Notes under the pieces: generated by a model
What the model was told of the DNA's origin: nothing
What the model saw: only the letters and a program-made list of their open reading frames with translations
Database searches by the model: none
Shown here: positions 49,823 to 57,638 of the stretch, piece by piece
How the letters are laid out: each line of letters starts with the position of its first letter
Numbering within the stretch: the stretch's first letter is position 1
Assembly: GCA_028870115.1 (NCBI GenBank)
Contig: JAGWQH010000036.1
Coordinates: forward strand, 21,827-85,826
Direction: 5' to 3'
Origin: Candidatus Methylomirabilota bacterium
GTDB taxonomy: Bacteria; Methylomirabilota; Methylomirabilia; Methylomirabilales; Methylomirabilaceae
Length of the DNA stretch: 64,000 nucleotides
Made by a program: the position numbers and the translations under genes

Positions 49823-50434
49823 ATGTTTGCCGACGAAGATCCGGATGTGACGGTTCCTAACGTCTACACAACGCCCGCTGTTGATGGCTCAAGTGGCCCC
49901 ACCTTGAGGGCCGATAAGGAGATTACGTCGGTAACACATATCTCTTGCAGTACCACGATCAATCCCCCAGGCCTTGACGCCATTGTAAGATTGCTGGCTG
50001 ACTACAGTGAATCATCTGGTAATAATGACGACTCGCTGATGACCACCGCCATACAGTGGTATCATGCTGCCTTCCGAGCTGATCACGACCTGCCCGATTG
50101 GCTTGCGGCCGGTTTCTGGAATCCCATGGTCGCTCATGCAGCCAAGTCGGCCGGGCTCACCCTCCGGGAAGCAATGACCGCAACTGAACTCGCTCTTGTG
50201 GACGACTACCTTACCTGGTGGGAACGGCCGGACAATCCTCACACGCGGTATATCGCAGGCGAGGCAGGCGAGGCTCTTGAACTCTACCTCCGGGAGATGC
50301 ACCCCTCCCTCACGCAAGATGACGATTATGTAAGACGGGACCGCGCCACATTGGCGATTGAAGCCCTCTGCCGCGGCACACTTACCGTAGACTTCGCAGC
50401 ATGGGCAACCACCAAACGTTCGCGGTGCAGCTAA
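49823..50434 (+). CDS. Hypothetical protein, unknown family
   Basis: 203 residues from the first ATG; an internal start (MTTAIQWYHAAFRADHDLPD) would give about 130 residues and look more like a compact domain. The C-terminal half is helical and acidic (ALVDDYLTWWERPDNP, EALELYLREMHPSLTQDDD). I do not recognise it. No ribosome-binding site is convincing at either start. Kept because the frame is long with protein-like composition and no competing frame looks better. Confidence 0.45.
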   Translation: MFADEDPDVTVPNVYTTPAVDGSSGPTLRADKEITSVTHISCSTTINPPGLDAIVRLLADYSESSGNNDDSLMTTAIQWYHAAFRADHDLPDWLAAGFWNPMVAHAAKSAGLTLREAMTATELALVDDYLTWWERPDNPHTRYIAGEAGEALELYLREMHPSLTQDDDYVRRDRATLAIEALCRGTLTVDFAAWATTKRSRCS

Positions 50435-50528
50435 AGTCCCACTGCGACGGAAGGAATGATACAATGCCTCTCGCGAACAGAGACATCCATGAGTTTCTTT
50501 TGCGAAGCGAAATAAGGGGAGTGAGCAA

Positions 50529-51545
50529 ATGAAACGCCAGATGAGGATGATCGCCTTGCTCGTGGGCCTTACGCTCATCGCGCCTCGATTAAGCTGGGGC
50601 GAAGCTTACACAGCAATCGAGAAAAGGTTTATCCCTCTGCTGGAGCAGGCTCGGACGATTCGTGACAAGGAGGAGCAGACCCAATCGGTTGCCGGCATCG
50701 GGAAGATGATGTGTCAGTCGTTTCCAAAAGAACCGGGGGTTCGAGTGCTTCAGGAGGCCCTGACCCTTTCGCGAGCCATCGCCTCACCGTTAGCACGTTC
50801 CATGCAGCAGTACTGGATTGCCGTCTCGCTTGCGGGGGAATGCGGCGAGATCGATGAGGCGATCGGCATTGCCCGGGGCATCGATGATCTCAATCAGCGC
50901 GTTAACGCCCTTCAGGCCATCGAGAAGATTCAAAAAGAGGCGGAGAAAGAGAGCATCAACGTCGTGCGCCCTGAGGAAGAAGAAATGCGGCGGACACTGG
51001 AGCAAGCGCCGCCGTTCCTTGTAACCGTTGAGAATGTGGATGGCGAAGGAAGCGTTAAAAGTTTTGCGCACGGATTTATTGCGGACCCTCGAGGGTATGT
51101 GCTTACCAATGCGCATCTGGACAAAGGCGGCAATATCCGGGTGATGCACCTTGGCAAGGAATACAGCGCAGACATCGTAAAGCGTCTGGGGAGTTCCGAT
51201 ATCCTCCTGCTCCGATTGCAGAAAGTCGCGCGATCACTTCCGGCCGCCACTCTGCCTGATCGGCCGGAACTCATCCAGAATGATACGGTTGTCGGCACCG
51301 TGTGTGGTCCGGTCGGGGGCGTCAGAAAACGGGTCGGGATTTTCGAAAAGTCGTTGAATGGCGGACAGGCATTCAGCGCGGACTTTCAGTCCGACGGTAT
51401 TGAACAAGGCTGCAGCGGAGCCCCTCTCCTCAACCTCAAGCGTGAGGTGGTGGGGATGGTGTACGGGGTGTCCCCCAATGACCGATTCGGCTTCGCGAAA
51501 CCCAGCACCGAGCTGCGCAAAATCCTTGAAAAGGCCCTGAAGTGA
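50529..51545 (+). CDS. Secreted trypsin-like serine protease
   Basis: 338 residues. Signal peptide (MRMIALLVGLTLIAPRLSWG), then a helical region to about residue 150 (ERFIPLLEQARTIRDKEEQT-type repeats), then a trypsin-like domain. The triad is visible: His in YVLTNAHLDKG, Asp in GSSDILLLRL and Ser in EQGCSGAPLLN. DegP-like PDZ domains are absent. Probably periplasmic. AGGGGAGTGAG precedes the ATG. A 43-base segment of this gene (51357-51399) reappears at 52539. Confidence 0.85.
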   Translation: MKRQMRMIALLVGLTLIAPRLSWGEAYTAIEKRFIPLLEQARTIRDKEEQTQSVAGIGKMMCQSFPKEPGVRVLQEALTLSRAIASPLARSMQQYWIAVSLAGECGEIDEAIGIARGIDDLNQRVNALQAIEKIQKEAEKESINVVRPEEEEMRRTLEQAPPFLVTVENVDGEGSVKSFAHGFIADPRGYVLTNAHLDKGGNIRVMHLGKEYSADIVKRLGSSDILLLRLQKVARSLPAATLPDRPELIQNDTVVGTVCGPVGGVRKRVGIFEKSLNGGQAFSADFQSDGIEQGCSGAPLLNLKREVVGMVYGVSPNDRFGFAKPSTELRKILEKALK

Positions 51546-51759
51546 AGGTCGAGGGACAAAAGAGCTCTACCGAGCATGCGATCTGATCCGGCGGCATCCC
51601 CTCAAGGGTTTCGATGCCATTCATCTGGCCTCCGCCATCAGCCTCAAGAACGCACTCGGTGAAGAGATCACATTTGCTGCCGCCGACGAGCGTTTACTTC
51701 GCGCAGCCGAAGCTGAAGACCTGAAAGTTCTCCACGTCGAAATCGCCCGGACCTCATAA
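51541..51759 (+). pseudogene. 3' fragment of a vapC-like (PIN domain) gene
   Basis: The frame reads ELYRACDLIRRHPLKGFDAI, HLASAISLKN and FAAADERLLRAAEAEDL, matching the second half of a PIN-domain toxin including the DAIHLASA acidic core. The first half with its catalytic Asp is missing: the frame joins the end of the protease gene. Inactive remnant. Confidence 0.8.
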
Positions 51760-51854
51760 TACTTTTGAGGCTCGTCATCAGCCGGCTTCAAGACGCGGGG
51801 GTCAAGGCATTCTTCAGGCAGGGGGCGTTCTATCCCGTCCGTTGCATCGTGTGC

Positions 51855-52253
51855 TTACACCTGAATTACCTGAAGCCCCGTACAGGCCTGAATGAGGTCG
51901 AAGTCGCTGTCTTTATGAAGAAGGGTAAGATCGTTTTCAATGCATATGGCGGCGATGATGCAATCGATCGTCCTCCTCACGGTCTTGACTTTTTTTCGAC
52001 AGTTCCTGTAAATCCGGGCGGCGTGGAGATAGGTCTCGATGCCTTTCGGCGTATACAGCGGAAACTCAAGAAGGTAGTCCCTTATCGCCTGAAATTCCCC
52101 GTCATTCTTGATCCCCTGGAGGATCTCCGTGAAGATAATCTCGGTCATCGAGATATCTGCTTCGTCCTCTATGAGTCTGTGGAACAGCCGGCGTTGGGAA
52201 GAATCCTCACCCCTTAGGAAGTCTACCCATACACTGGTGTCCACGAGGATCAC
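51855..52253 (-). CDS. vapC: VapC-family PIN-domain toxin
   Basis: 132 residues. Start MILVDTSVWVDFLRG (first catalytic Asp), conserved EIIFTEILQGI glutamate region, and TIDCIIAAICIENDLTLLHK with SDFDLI. A complete PIN ribonuclease. ATG overlaps the vapB stop by ATGA. Expected to cleave tRNA or other RNA and to be neutralised by the VapB encoded upstream. Confidence 0.93.
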   Translation of the reverse strand: MILVDTSVWVDFLRGEDSSQRRLFHRLIEDEADISMTEIIFTEILQGIKNDGEFQAIRDYLLEFPLYTPKGIETYLHAARIYRNCRKKVKTVRRTIDCIIAAICIENDLTLLHKDSDFDLIQACTGLQVIQV

Positions 52254-52450
52254 ACTCTGCTTTTCCTCATCTCATAGAGGTTGCCTTCCCATTTCACCTT
52301 GCCCTCAAGCGAGAGAAGATTCTTTCGCTTGACCTTACGCACGAGTTCTTTGAGGGCGTAGTTGACAAGTTCCTTCTTGGTCTTCAGATGGGTGAGCTTC
52401 ATCGCCTCGTTTACGAGTTCTTGGTCAAGTTCGATATTCGTTCTGAGCAT
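52250..52450 (-). CDS. vapB: VapB-family antitoxin
   Basis: 66 residues. Ribbon-helix-helix start MLRTNIELDQELVNEAMKLT, then KTKKELVNYALKELVRK and a C-terminal toxin-binding segment (LEGKVKWEGNLYEMRK), a standard VapB of the type-II Rv0300/DUF2191 kind. AAAGGAGGTA precedes the ATG. Inverted repeats just upstream suggest autoregulation. Confidence 0.92.
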   Translation of the reverse strand: MLRTNIELDQELVNEAMKLTHLKTKKELVNYALKELVRKVKRKNLLSLEGKVKWEGNLYEMRKSRV

Positions 52451-52469
52451 AGAGATACCTCCTTTGTGC

Positions 52470-52501
52470 TATACACAAAATATAGCATAATCAGGTGTAT
52501 A
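52470..52501 (-). promoter_or_regulatory. vapBC operator/promoter
   Basis: TATACAC at 52470-52476 and its mirror GTGTATA at 52495-52501 flank an AT-rich core containing a TATGCTATATT-like -10 region on the minus strand, 20 bases before the vapB start site region. Confidence 0.6.
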
Positions 52502-52538
52502 AGAGAAGACCCGAAGTGCGTTTGTCAAGAAATTACCG

Positions 52539-52581
52539 AATGGCAGACAGGCATTCAGCGCGGACTTTCAGTCGGATGGTA
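52539..52581 (+). pseudogene. 43-base copy of a protease gene segment
   Basis: AATGGCAGACAGGCATTCAG and GCGCGGACTTTCAGTCGGAT match 51357-51399 of the serine protease gene with about four differences, in the same orientation. It lies between the vapBC promoter and the luxR remnant. Confidence 0.8.
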
Positions 52582-52585
52582 GCGA

Positions 52586-52762
52586 TCAGGGACGCAACAA
52601 CCCCTGCTCCATCACCAGCCGCACCGCCGCGGCGCGCGTTCGGACGCCAAGCTTACCGTAGATGTGCTCCAGGTGCGTACTCACGGTCCGGCGGTTGAGG
52701 CCGAGGATCGTTCCGATCTCCTTATTGGTCTTCCCCTCGGCGACCCAGTGGAGTGACGAAGG
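52586..52762 (-). pseudogene. 3' remnant of a LuxR-family regulator gene
   Basis: Minus-strand frame LHWVAEGKTNKEIGTILGLN, RRTVSTHLEHIYGKLGV, RTRAAAVRLVMEQGLL: the complete LuxR-type helix-turn-helix ending. Upstream the frame meets a stop at once (TAG at 52763), so the receiver or sensor half is gone. Together with the protease fragment it marks a site of repeated rearrangement. Confidence 0.85.
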
Positions 52763-52865
52763 CTAGGGTCGGGGTGTCATTCTCAGACGGGCGTCGGAGG
52801 AGAAGCATAGCTCAGTGGTAAGCCATTCGTGAAGCGCGGTGTGGAGGTCAAAGAGGGAGGTTGTG

Positions 52866-53498
52866 ATGAGAAAATCCTTCGGGTTGGTGCTGGTCCTTGC
52901 ATCTGTGCCCGCCCTCGGTGCATGCACCTCTATCCCCTATAAGCCGGCGCTCTCCCTGGGCCCCAGCCCGGTCAGGATCCCAGCAAAGATGAAGGTGGAG
53001 ACCTTTGTGGACCGGTCTCCCTCCGAAGACAAGACCAAACGCGCCGGAGGAAGCTCAGCCACGGAACCTGATTCCCTGGTCGGAGACCTTGGGACGGAGG
53101 TCACCAACGCCGTGATCGCAGACTTCCTGGCCAATGGCGTCTTCGCCGAAGTCGGCAAGAATATCGAGCGTCCTGATGCCGTCATGACCGGGGAGATCAA
53201 ACGGTTCTACGGGCGAGCGGGGCTCAACAGTGCGGGGTGGATCACGCTCCCCATCAATCCGATCTGGCTCCTCGGCGTACCCATGCAGTCGACCGAGGGC
53301 GGGGTAGATCTGGAGGTTTCGATCCGACGGCTCGATGGCACCCTGCTCGGCACGTACAGCGGCCGTTCACAGTTCTCCGACTGGTACACGATGTACAATC
53401 AGTCGATCCTCGGCGTAGGGACAGCGCTGAATAGGTCCTTTACACAGGCGATCCAGCGGATTCGCGATCAGATTATCGCCGATAAGGGCAAGTTTTGA
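52866..53498 (+). CDS. Lipoprotein, YajG-like or unknown
   Basis: 210 residues. Lipobox LVLASVPALGAC (Cys about residue 20), then KMKVETFVDRSPSEDKTKRA, DFLANGVFAEV and MTGEIKRFYGRAGLNSAGW, with a final ALNRSFTQAIQRIRDQII. The pattern resembles outer-membrane lipoproteins that bind in stress or envelope loci; exact family not fixed. ATG 52866 follows GGGAGG. The last 60 bases are duplicated at 54516-54578. Confidence 0.78.
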   Translation: MRKSFGLVLVLASVPALGACTSIPYKPALSLGPSPVRIPAKMKVETFVDRSPSEDKTKRAGGSSATEPDSLVGDLGTEVTNAVIADFLANGVFAEVGKNIERPDAVMTGEIKRFYGRAGLNSAGWITLPINPIWLLGVPMQSTEGGVDLEVSIRRLDGTLLGTYSGRSQFSDWYTMYNQSILGVGTALNRSFTQAIQRIRDQIIADKGKF

Positions 53499-53766
53499 GC
53501 GTCCGCTTTCCGCGAATCCTGGGACACCATCCGGAATTCTCGGCGTTGGACTTGCGGATGCCCAGTATGACGGCTTGGCAGGAACGGCACGGGTTCGCGG
53601 CGGCAGGCTGGTGCATCACGTCACGTGAAGCCTTCCGCTTCACCTTTAAGCTGGTTCTCAACCCTTCAGCCGTCATCGTGGGCTTTTGCGCCGTGTCTGA
53701 ACCACATGAGCAGACAATCGGCGTGGTGTTCCTGAAAAGGTCATGGTATAGTCTGACTGCCAACGT
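53499..53766. other. 268-base stretch without a supported gene
   Basis: Open frames on both strands exist but show no family features. The start (CCGCTTTCCGCGAATCCTGG) looks like the edge of an unrecognised insertion-sequence remnant; I could not confirm this. Confidence 0.3.
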
Positions 53767-54111
53767 TTGCTAAGGAGGGGCTTCATCGACATCACTGTCG
53801 AGTTTATCCGTGAGAAGGTTGAGCAACGTGAATTTCTCCTTTCCTTCCATGCCCATCAAGAACGGCAGGAAGAAGCAATAGAGACCGCTGAGATTCGAGA
53901 GGCACTTCTAGATGCTGAGATCCTTGAGAGTTATCCGGAGGACCCACGAGGTGCCTCCTGTCTCGCGCTCGGATTCTCGAAAGGTCAGCCAATTCATGTG
54001 GTATGCGGCCGCTCGAAGAGCGATTGGTTGCTGATCATCACGGTCTATATTCCGCGGGAACCGAAGTGGAGAGATCCCCGCACAAGAAGGCGGGAGGGGG
54101 TATCCGAATGA
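53767..54111 (+). CDS. DUF4258 protein, probable toxin
   Basis: 114 residues as drawn. The DUF4258 core is clear: FLLSFHAHQERQEEAIETAE, ILESYPEDPRGASCLALGFS, and PIHVVCGRSKSDWLLIITVY with IPREPKW. The start is uncertain: AGGAGG lies inside the frame at 53773, followed at the right distance by ATC rather than ATG; the drawn start is TTG. A mutated or rare ATC/TTG start is possible. The downstream zinc-finger gene overlaps by ATGA. Confidence 0.85.
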   Translation: MLRRGFIDITVEFIREKVEQREFLLSFHAHQERQEEAIETAEIREALLDAEILESYPEDPRGASCLALGFSKGQPIHVVCGRSKSDWLLIITVYIPREPKWRDPRTRRREGVSE

Positions 54112-54356
54112 ACAGTCAATATGGAGACTGTTACTACTGTGGGGGAGAGGTGTTGGAACGAGAGGTGGATCTTGAGTTCCGCTGGGGGGGCAGGCTCTTC
54201 ATTATCGAGAGCGTTCCCACCGGGGTCTGCCGGCAGTGCGGCGAAAGGTTTTTCACGGCTGCGGTGTCGGAAGAGCTCGATCGGTTGGCGAAGTCAACCC
54301 AGGTCGATCGATTGATTGAGGTGCCCGTCAAGGTCTTTCAGAAAGCTGCCGCGTGA
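54108..54356 (+). CDS. YgiT-type zinc-finger protein, probable antitoxin
   Basis: 82 residues. Two Cys pairs, CYYCGGEVLERE and CRQCGERFFTAA, form the YgiT/MqsA-like zinc finger; the rest (SEELDRLAKSTQVDRLIEVP) is short. It lacks the C-terminal HTH of full MqsA. Coupled to the DUF4258 gene by ATGA, the usual arrangement for this toxin-antitoxin type. Start at 54108 (MNSQYGDC). Confidence 0.88.
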   Translation: MNSQYGDCYYCGGEVLEREVDLEFRWGGRLFIIESVPTGVCRQCGERFFTAAVSEELDRLAKSTQVDRLIEVPVKVFQKAAA

Positions 54357-54515
54357 CCTGCGTTGCGCATCACTGGTTCCCCGGTTGTCAAGCTCTCCGC
54401 TGCATCACCGCACGCGTTGCCATTAGACGATTCACCAGCTCTGAAAAATACTCCAGAACCTGAGTGGGCTGCTCTCCGAAATTAAGGAGGAGGGCTGTAG
54501 CGATGAAACCCGTCA

Positions 54516-54578
54516 GTTACGCAGGCGATGCAGCAGATTCGCGATCAGATTATCACAAATGCCGACAAGTTTCTGTAG
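54516..54578 (+). pseudogene. 3' fragment of the lipoprotein gene (partial duplicate)
   Basis: Reads VTQAMQQIRDQIITNADKFL before a stop, matching the end FTQAIQRIRDQIIADKGKF of the lipoprotein at 52866-53498. GCAGATTCGCGATCAGATTA is shared almost exactly. No other part of the gene is present. The rest of 54357-54746 holds no gene I can support. Confidence 0.82.
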
Positions 54579-54746
54579 TTGTCTCTTTACAATCTCAGGC
54601 ATAGGGGTACGTCCGCTCTTGACTCATGTATCCATTCCCTCTCATGCCGCGGTATGCCCTTCTGGAGGGATGCGGCTACCCTTGGCGTACTCAGGAAGGG
54701 CTATATGTTCGTGTAAAGGGTGACGGGCACATCCTCGACCGCGTGA

Positions 54747-55178
54747 TCATATCTTCAGCCGAGTTACCTTCCGAGGATCCACACGGGTGATCTCCTCGAT
54801 GACATCAAAGTGGCTGTCGACGCTGACAATGTGCTTCACGCCATGGTTCAGTGCGGTAGCGGCATAGACCGCATCACGGCTTTTAATCGTTGTTCCATAG
54901 CGCACCACCAGATTGAAGGCACGCTGCATGTCTGCCAGGGTTATCGGGAGGATCTCTCCGCCGACCTGATCTACGATCAACTGAGCCAGGTGGAGACCCC
55001 GTTCCATTTCCCCGATGGCACTATATCGATAGAGGATCTCCTGAAGTACCTCCGCGTTGGTCAGGGCCTCCAGCTCCTCGAGGGCTACCCGCCTGAGGAT
55101 CGCGACACACGGGGCTTTCAGGGGATGCTCTCGGCCAGCGGCGTACATGAAGATGTTGGTGTCCAGGAAGCACTTCAC
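54747..55178 (-). CDS. PIN-domain toxin (VapC-like)
   Basis: 143 residues: MKCFLDTNIFMYAAGREHPL, NAEVLQEILYRYSAIG, then TIKSRDAVYAATALNHGVKH and SVDSHFDVIEEI. All PIN acidic positions appear present. Its ATG overlaps the upstream antitoxin gene by ATGA. Not closely similar to the vapC at 51855. Confidence 0.9.
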   Translation of the reverse strand: MKCFLDTNIFMYAAGREHPLKAPCVAILRRVALEELEALTNAEVLQEILYRYSAIGEMERGLHLAQLIVDQVGGEILPITLADMQRAFNLVVRYGTTIKSRDAVYAATALNHGVKHIVSVDSHFDVIEEITRVDPRKVTRLKI

Positions 55179-55462
55179 GGCTTCTTCCGATCCCTTACCG
55201 GTACAGCAGGCAGCTTGGCGGCGTGGTCACGCTCGATTTCGTCCTCCATCTCGGGCCAACCGGCCACGGGGAGTGACATAACGGCGATCTCCTCGAAGGC
55301 TTTTCGTTTGGCTGCCTGGCGGGCCTCCATGAGGAGCTTTTCCACGACCGCCTCCCGCAGGAGGACGCTTAAGGGTTTCCCACGGGCCGTTACCAGTTTG
55401 AGAAGCGCTCGGTGCTGCTCATCGGTCAAAAGGATCTGGACTTTCTGAGTCAGGGTTGTCAT
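55175..55462 (-). CDS. Antitoxin, ribbon-helix-helix-like, partner of the PIN toxin
   Basis: 95 residues from ATG 55462, about 11 bases after GGAGG; a start at 55480 would contain that site. Sequence KVQILLTDEQHRALLKLVTA and GKPLSVLLREAVVEKLL resembles ribbon-helix-helix antitoxins, with an acidic C-terminus (PEMEDEIERDHAAKLP). Direct CTCCATTTAA repeats just upstream may be its operator. Confidence 0.78.
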   Translation of the reverse strand: MTTLTQKVQILLTDEQHRALLKLVTARGKPLSVLLREAVVEKLLMEARQAAKRKAFEEIAVMSLPVAGWPEMEDEIERDHAAKLPAVPVRDRKKP

Positions 55463-55474
55463 CCGCTCAATATC

Positions 55475-55503
55475 CTCCATTTAAATTCATACGCTCCATT
55501 TAA
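55475..55503 (-). promoter_or_regulatory. Direct repeats upstream of the PIN/antitoxin operon
   Basis: CTCCATTTAA at 55475-55484 and again at 55494-55503, 19 bases apart, so on one DNA helix face roughly every two turns. Plausible antitoxin binding sites overlapping the leader. Confidence 0.45.
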
Positions 55504-55566
55504 GAGTACCTCACAATGCTGAGCTTGTCCATGCAAAACGTCGGCCTAAGACCGGCGATAGAAAGT

Positions 55567-55645
55567 TGTTATTGCGAACGAAATGAAGCAATCTCGCATT
55601 GTTGCACCGAGATTGCCACGCACCCTACGGGTACTCACAATGAAG
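55567..55645. repeat. Dispersed palindromic repeat, family B
   Basis: GTTATTGCGAACGAAATGAA at the left, GGGTACTCACAATGAAG at the right; a more diverged copy than those near the acyl-CoA genes. Confidence 0.7.
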
Positions 55646-55686
55646 GGTGAAAAAGGAATTGTGCTGCTCGGCTGTGTGGGCTGAGA

Positions 55687-56652
55687 TTACTCACCAGACC
55701 CCTGGCTGAGGGGAGGCTTGCTCTTAGAACGTGAAGACAGTCCCCTGACCCGCTTGCCCTTATAATGGAACGTATCCACAAGATTTCCGCTTGGATCCGT
55801 GAGAAAGGCGGTATCCTCACTCGGTTCCCAGACTGGACCCTGCGTGGACCAGTGGACGACCAGTTGCCCCCTCGCATTAACTCCATCCGGTCCGCTCCCG
55901 CTGGACACGATGACCGTGTAACCCGGCTCTACGCTCACATCAGGGAAGAGGTATCTGTGACCACTTTCGCCCGACAGCACATAGCCGGCCAGCCTGATCG
56001 TGACGTTGCTGAGATTGGCGATGCGAACGTAGGAGGGATACTGATTGTCCTGAGTTGGATCAGCAGGGTGTACGGTGGTGATTTTAAGGTCTCTGACGCG
56101 ACCTCTGGCGGACCAGATACCGACCTTGCGTTGTTTCACTTCGGCTTGGAGTCGAAGAAGCAAGGCGTGATGCTTCCGATTGGGCCCTATAAAGAAAGCG
56201 TGCGCCAAGCCTTCTTGAACCAACCTGGCGTTGACCATCTCGTCTCCCGCATAGACATAGGCTAAGATGCGGCCGTAACCGTCGGTTCTCTCCTGATCAA
56301 ACTCCAGTCGGATTTCTCGCTCTAAGACGAGCGATTCGTTGAGTCGTTTGGCCTTCAAATAGAATGGCTCCTGATATTCGGGCGCGTTGATGCCCAGATA
56401 CCGAACTGTCCGGCCATCTTCGAGAAGAACGGTATCCCCATCGTAGACCCGCGCGACTCGGACGAGTTCCTCGGGGGCTGATGGAGCGGGGAGGGCGGCA
56501 ACGGTCTCGCCGTGTGCGTATTTTTCAGCGCCGCTATTACTACAGGATATGCAGGACAGCACCCCGATGAGTACCAACATCGGTAGCCATAGGTGGCGCC
56601 AGCTCATTTGCCAGAGACGCAATCTATCAACCCGTTTCGAAGTACGTCTCAT
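55687..56652 (-). CDS. Secreted thermonuclease with C-terminal lamin-tail domain
   Basis: 321 residues from ATG 56652 (a start at 56607, MSWRHLWLP, is also possible). Signal peptide with lipobox-like LVLIGVLSCISC. Staphylococcal-nuclease domain at about 65-200: VARVYDGDTVLLEDGRTVRY, LGINAPEYQEPFY, and ERTDGYGRILAYVY with the catalytic Arg and Glu. Then a lamin-tail domain (VRIANLSNVTIRLAGYVLS, YLFPDVSVEPGYTVIVSSG). SNase plus LTD is a known pairing in secreted or membrane-anchored nucleases. Likely acts outside the inner membrane on nucleic acid. Confidence 0.87.
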   Translation of the reverse strand: MRRTSKRVDRLRLWQMSWRHLWLPMLVLIGVLSCISCSNSGAEKYAHGETVAALPAPSAPEELVRVARVYDGDTVLLEDGRTVRYLGINAPEYQEPFYLKAKRLNESLVLEREIRLEFDQERTDGYGRILAYVYAGDEMVNARLVQEGLAHAFFIGPNRKHHALLLRLQAEVKQRKVGIWSARGRVRDLKITTVHPADPTQDNQYPSYVRIANLSNVTIRLAGYVLSGESGHRYLFPDVSVEPGYTVIVSSGSGPDGVNARGQLVVHWSTQGPVWEPSEDTAFLTDPSGNLVDTFHYKGKRVRGLSSRSKSKPPLSQGSGE

Positions 56653-56749
56653 ACTTACTCGACACGGTGCATCAGAAAGGGCTGCCACGCTTGCTCGCCC
56701 AGCCGGAAGATTACGATGGTTCAGCTTCCGTCTTGTTATCAAGCGCCTC

Positions 56750-57157
56750 TTATGGCGCGATCTGGCTCAAGAAGTTCCCCACCGTGAGAATGGTGATCCC
56801 GCGGTAAGCCCCTAGCTCCAAGAGGTCTTGGTCCCCTGTTACGAGATGCTCGGCCTGACCGGCGACGGCACACTCCAGGAACTTATTATCTTCAGGATCC
56901 CGCTGAACGACGGCAAAACGCTTCCTCACCCTGACGGTTTCAACGAAGGGCAATAACTCTTCTTCGATCAGTCCTCTAACCTCCTGGTTGCTTAAGCGGA
57001 ACTTAGGGTAGGTAAGGACCCGGAGGTACTCCTGGAGGATCGCTCCGGAGAGCAGGACAGTGATGCGTCGGGATTGCCACACGGGGACGAGTCGAGAAGC
57101 GGTACCGGAAAAGAGAAGGGCTGAAATGAGAGTATTCGTATCCAGGACAACGCGCAT
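56750..57157 (-). CDS. PIN_3-type toxin of a toxin-antitoxin pair
   Basis: 135 residues of the COG1569 type: VVLDTNTLISALLFSGTASR, LSGAILQEYLRVLTYPKF, VQRDPEDNKFLECAVAGQAE and HLVTGDQDLLELGAYRGI. The ATG shares one base with the stop of the upstream AbrB-like antitoxin gene. Usually an RNase-type toxin. Confidence 0.92.
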   Translation of the reverse strand: MRVVLDTNTLISALLFSGTASRLVPVWQSRRITVLLSGAILQEYLRVLTYPKFRLSNQEVRGLIEEELLPFVETVRVRKRFAVVQRDPEDNKFLECAVAGQAEHLVTGDQDLLELGAYRGITILTVGNFLSQIAP

Positions 57158-57396
57158 CAGGTCTGACGACTTCGCGCCCAGTGGATTGCCTGTTCAACAA
57201 CCTTTTCGGTTAATCCCAAGGCCCTGATCTTAGCCCGCACTGCCTTAAGTTTTTCTCCTGGAACGTTCACTTCGACCGGACTTAGGACTACCTCGCCCTT
57301 CCTGAGCGAGACCTCGAAATACTCGACCTCTGGCAGTTGCTTGACGATGGCCTTCGGGAGTGTGATCTGATTCTTGGATGTTTTCTTTGCTAGCAT
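57157..57396 (-). CDS. AbrB-like antitoxin
   Basis: 79 residues. Swapped-hairpin AbrB core MLAKKTSKNQITLPKAIVKQ and EYFEVSLRKGEVVLSPV, then a helical tail (KAVRAKIRALGLTEKVVEQA) expected to bind the toxin. Directly upstream of the PIN_3 toxin gene with a one-base overlap. GAGAGGAGCGG lies upstream of the ATG. The next 240 bases (57397-57638) hold no gene I can support. Confidence 0.9.
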   Translation of the reverse strand: MLAKKTSKNQITLPKAIVKQLPEVEYFEVSLRKGEVVLSPVEVNVPGEKLKAVRAKIRALGLTEKVVEQAIHWARSRQT

Positions 57397-57638
57397 ACAC
57401 CGCTCCTCTCAAAGTAAGGATACAAGGATTCCTTGCTGTCGTCAAGCGGAAGAGAGTCGAGGATTTGAATGATGTTCAGGAGCGGAGCGACATGGGGAAC
57501 GGTGGGGCGCGACGAGGGTAAGGACTCTCGATGGAGCGTCAGAGGCGCTTCAGCGTGACTTCGTATTTGCGTACGCGGTAGGTGAACCGGCTGACCGTTA
57601 TTCCCATTACCCACTGGACTCCAGCCACTGGCTCTGTA

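Noticed and set aside
52803..52850. tRNA-like start (ATAGCTCAGTGGTA, a good D-arm/A-box match)
   Set aside because: No anticodon arm, T arm or acceptor pairing can be drawn in the following 80 bases; the T-loop consensus GGTTCRA is absent. Probably chance or a fragment.
53499..53766. Possible insertion-sequence remnant beginning CCGCTTTCCGCGAATCCTGG
   Set aside because: No transposase motifs on either strand and no terminal inverted repeats could be identified.
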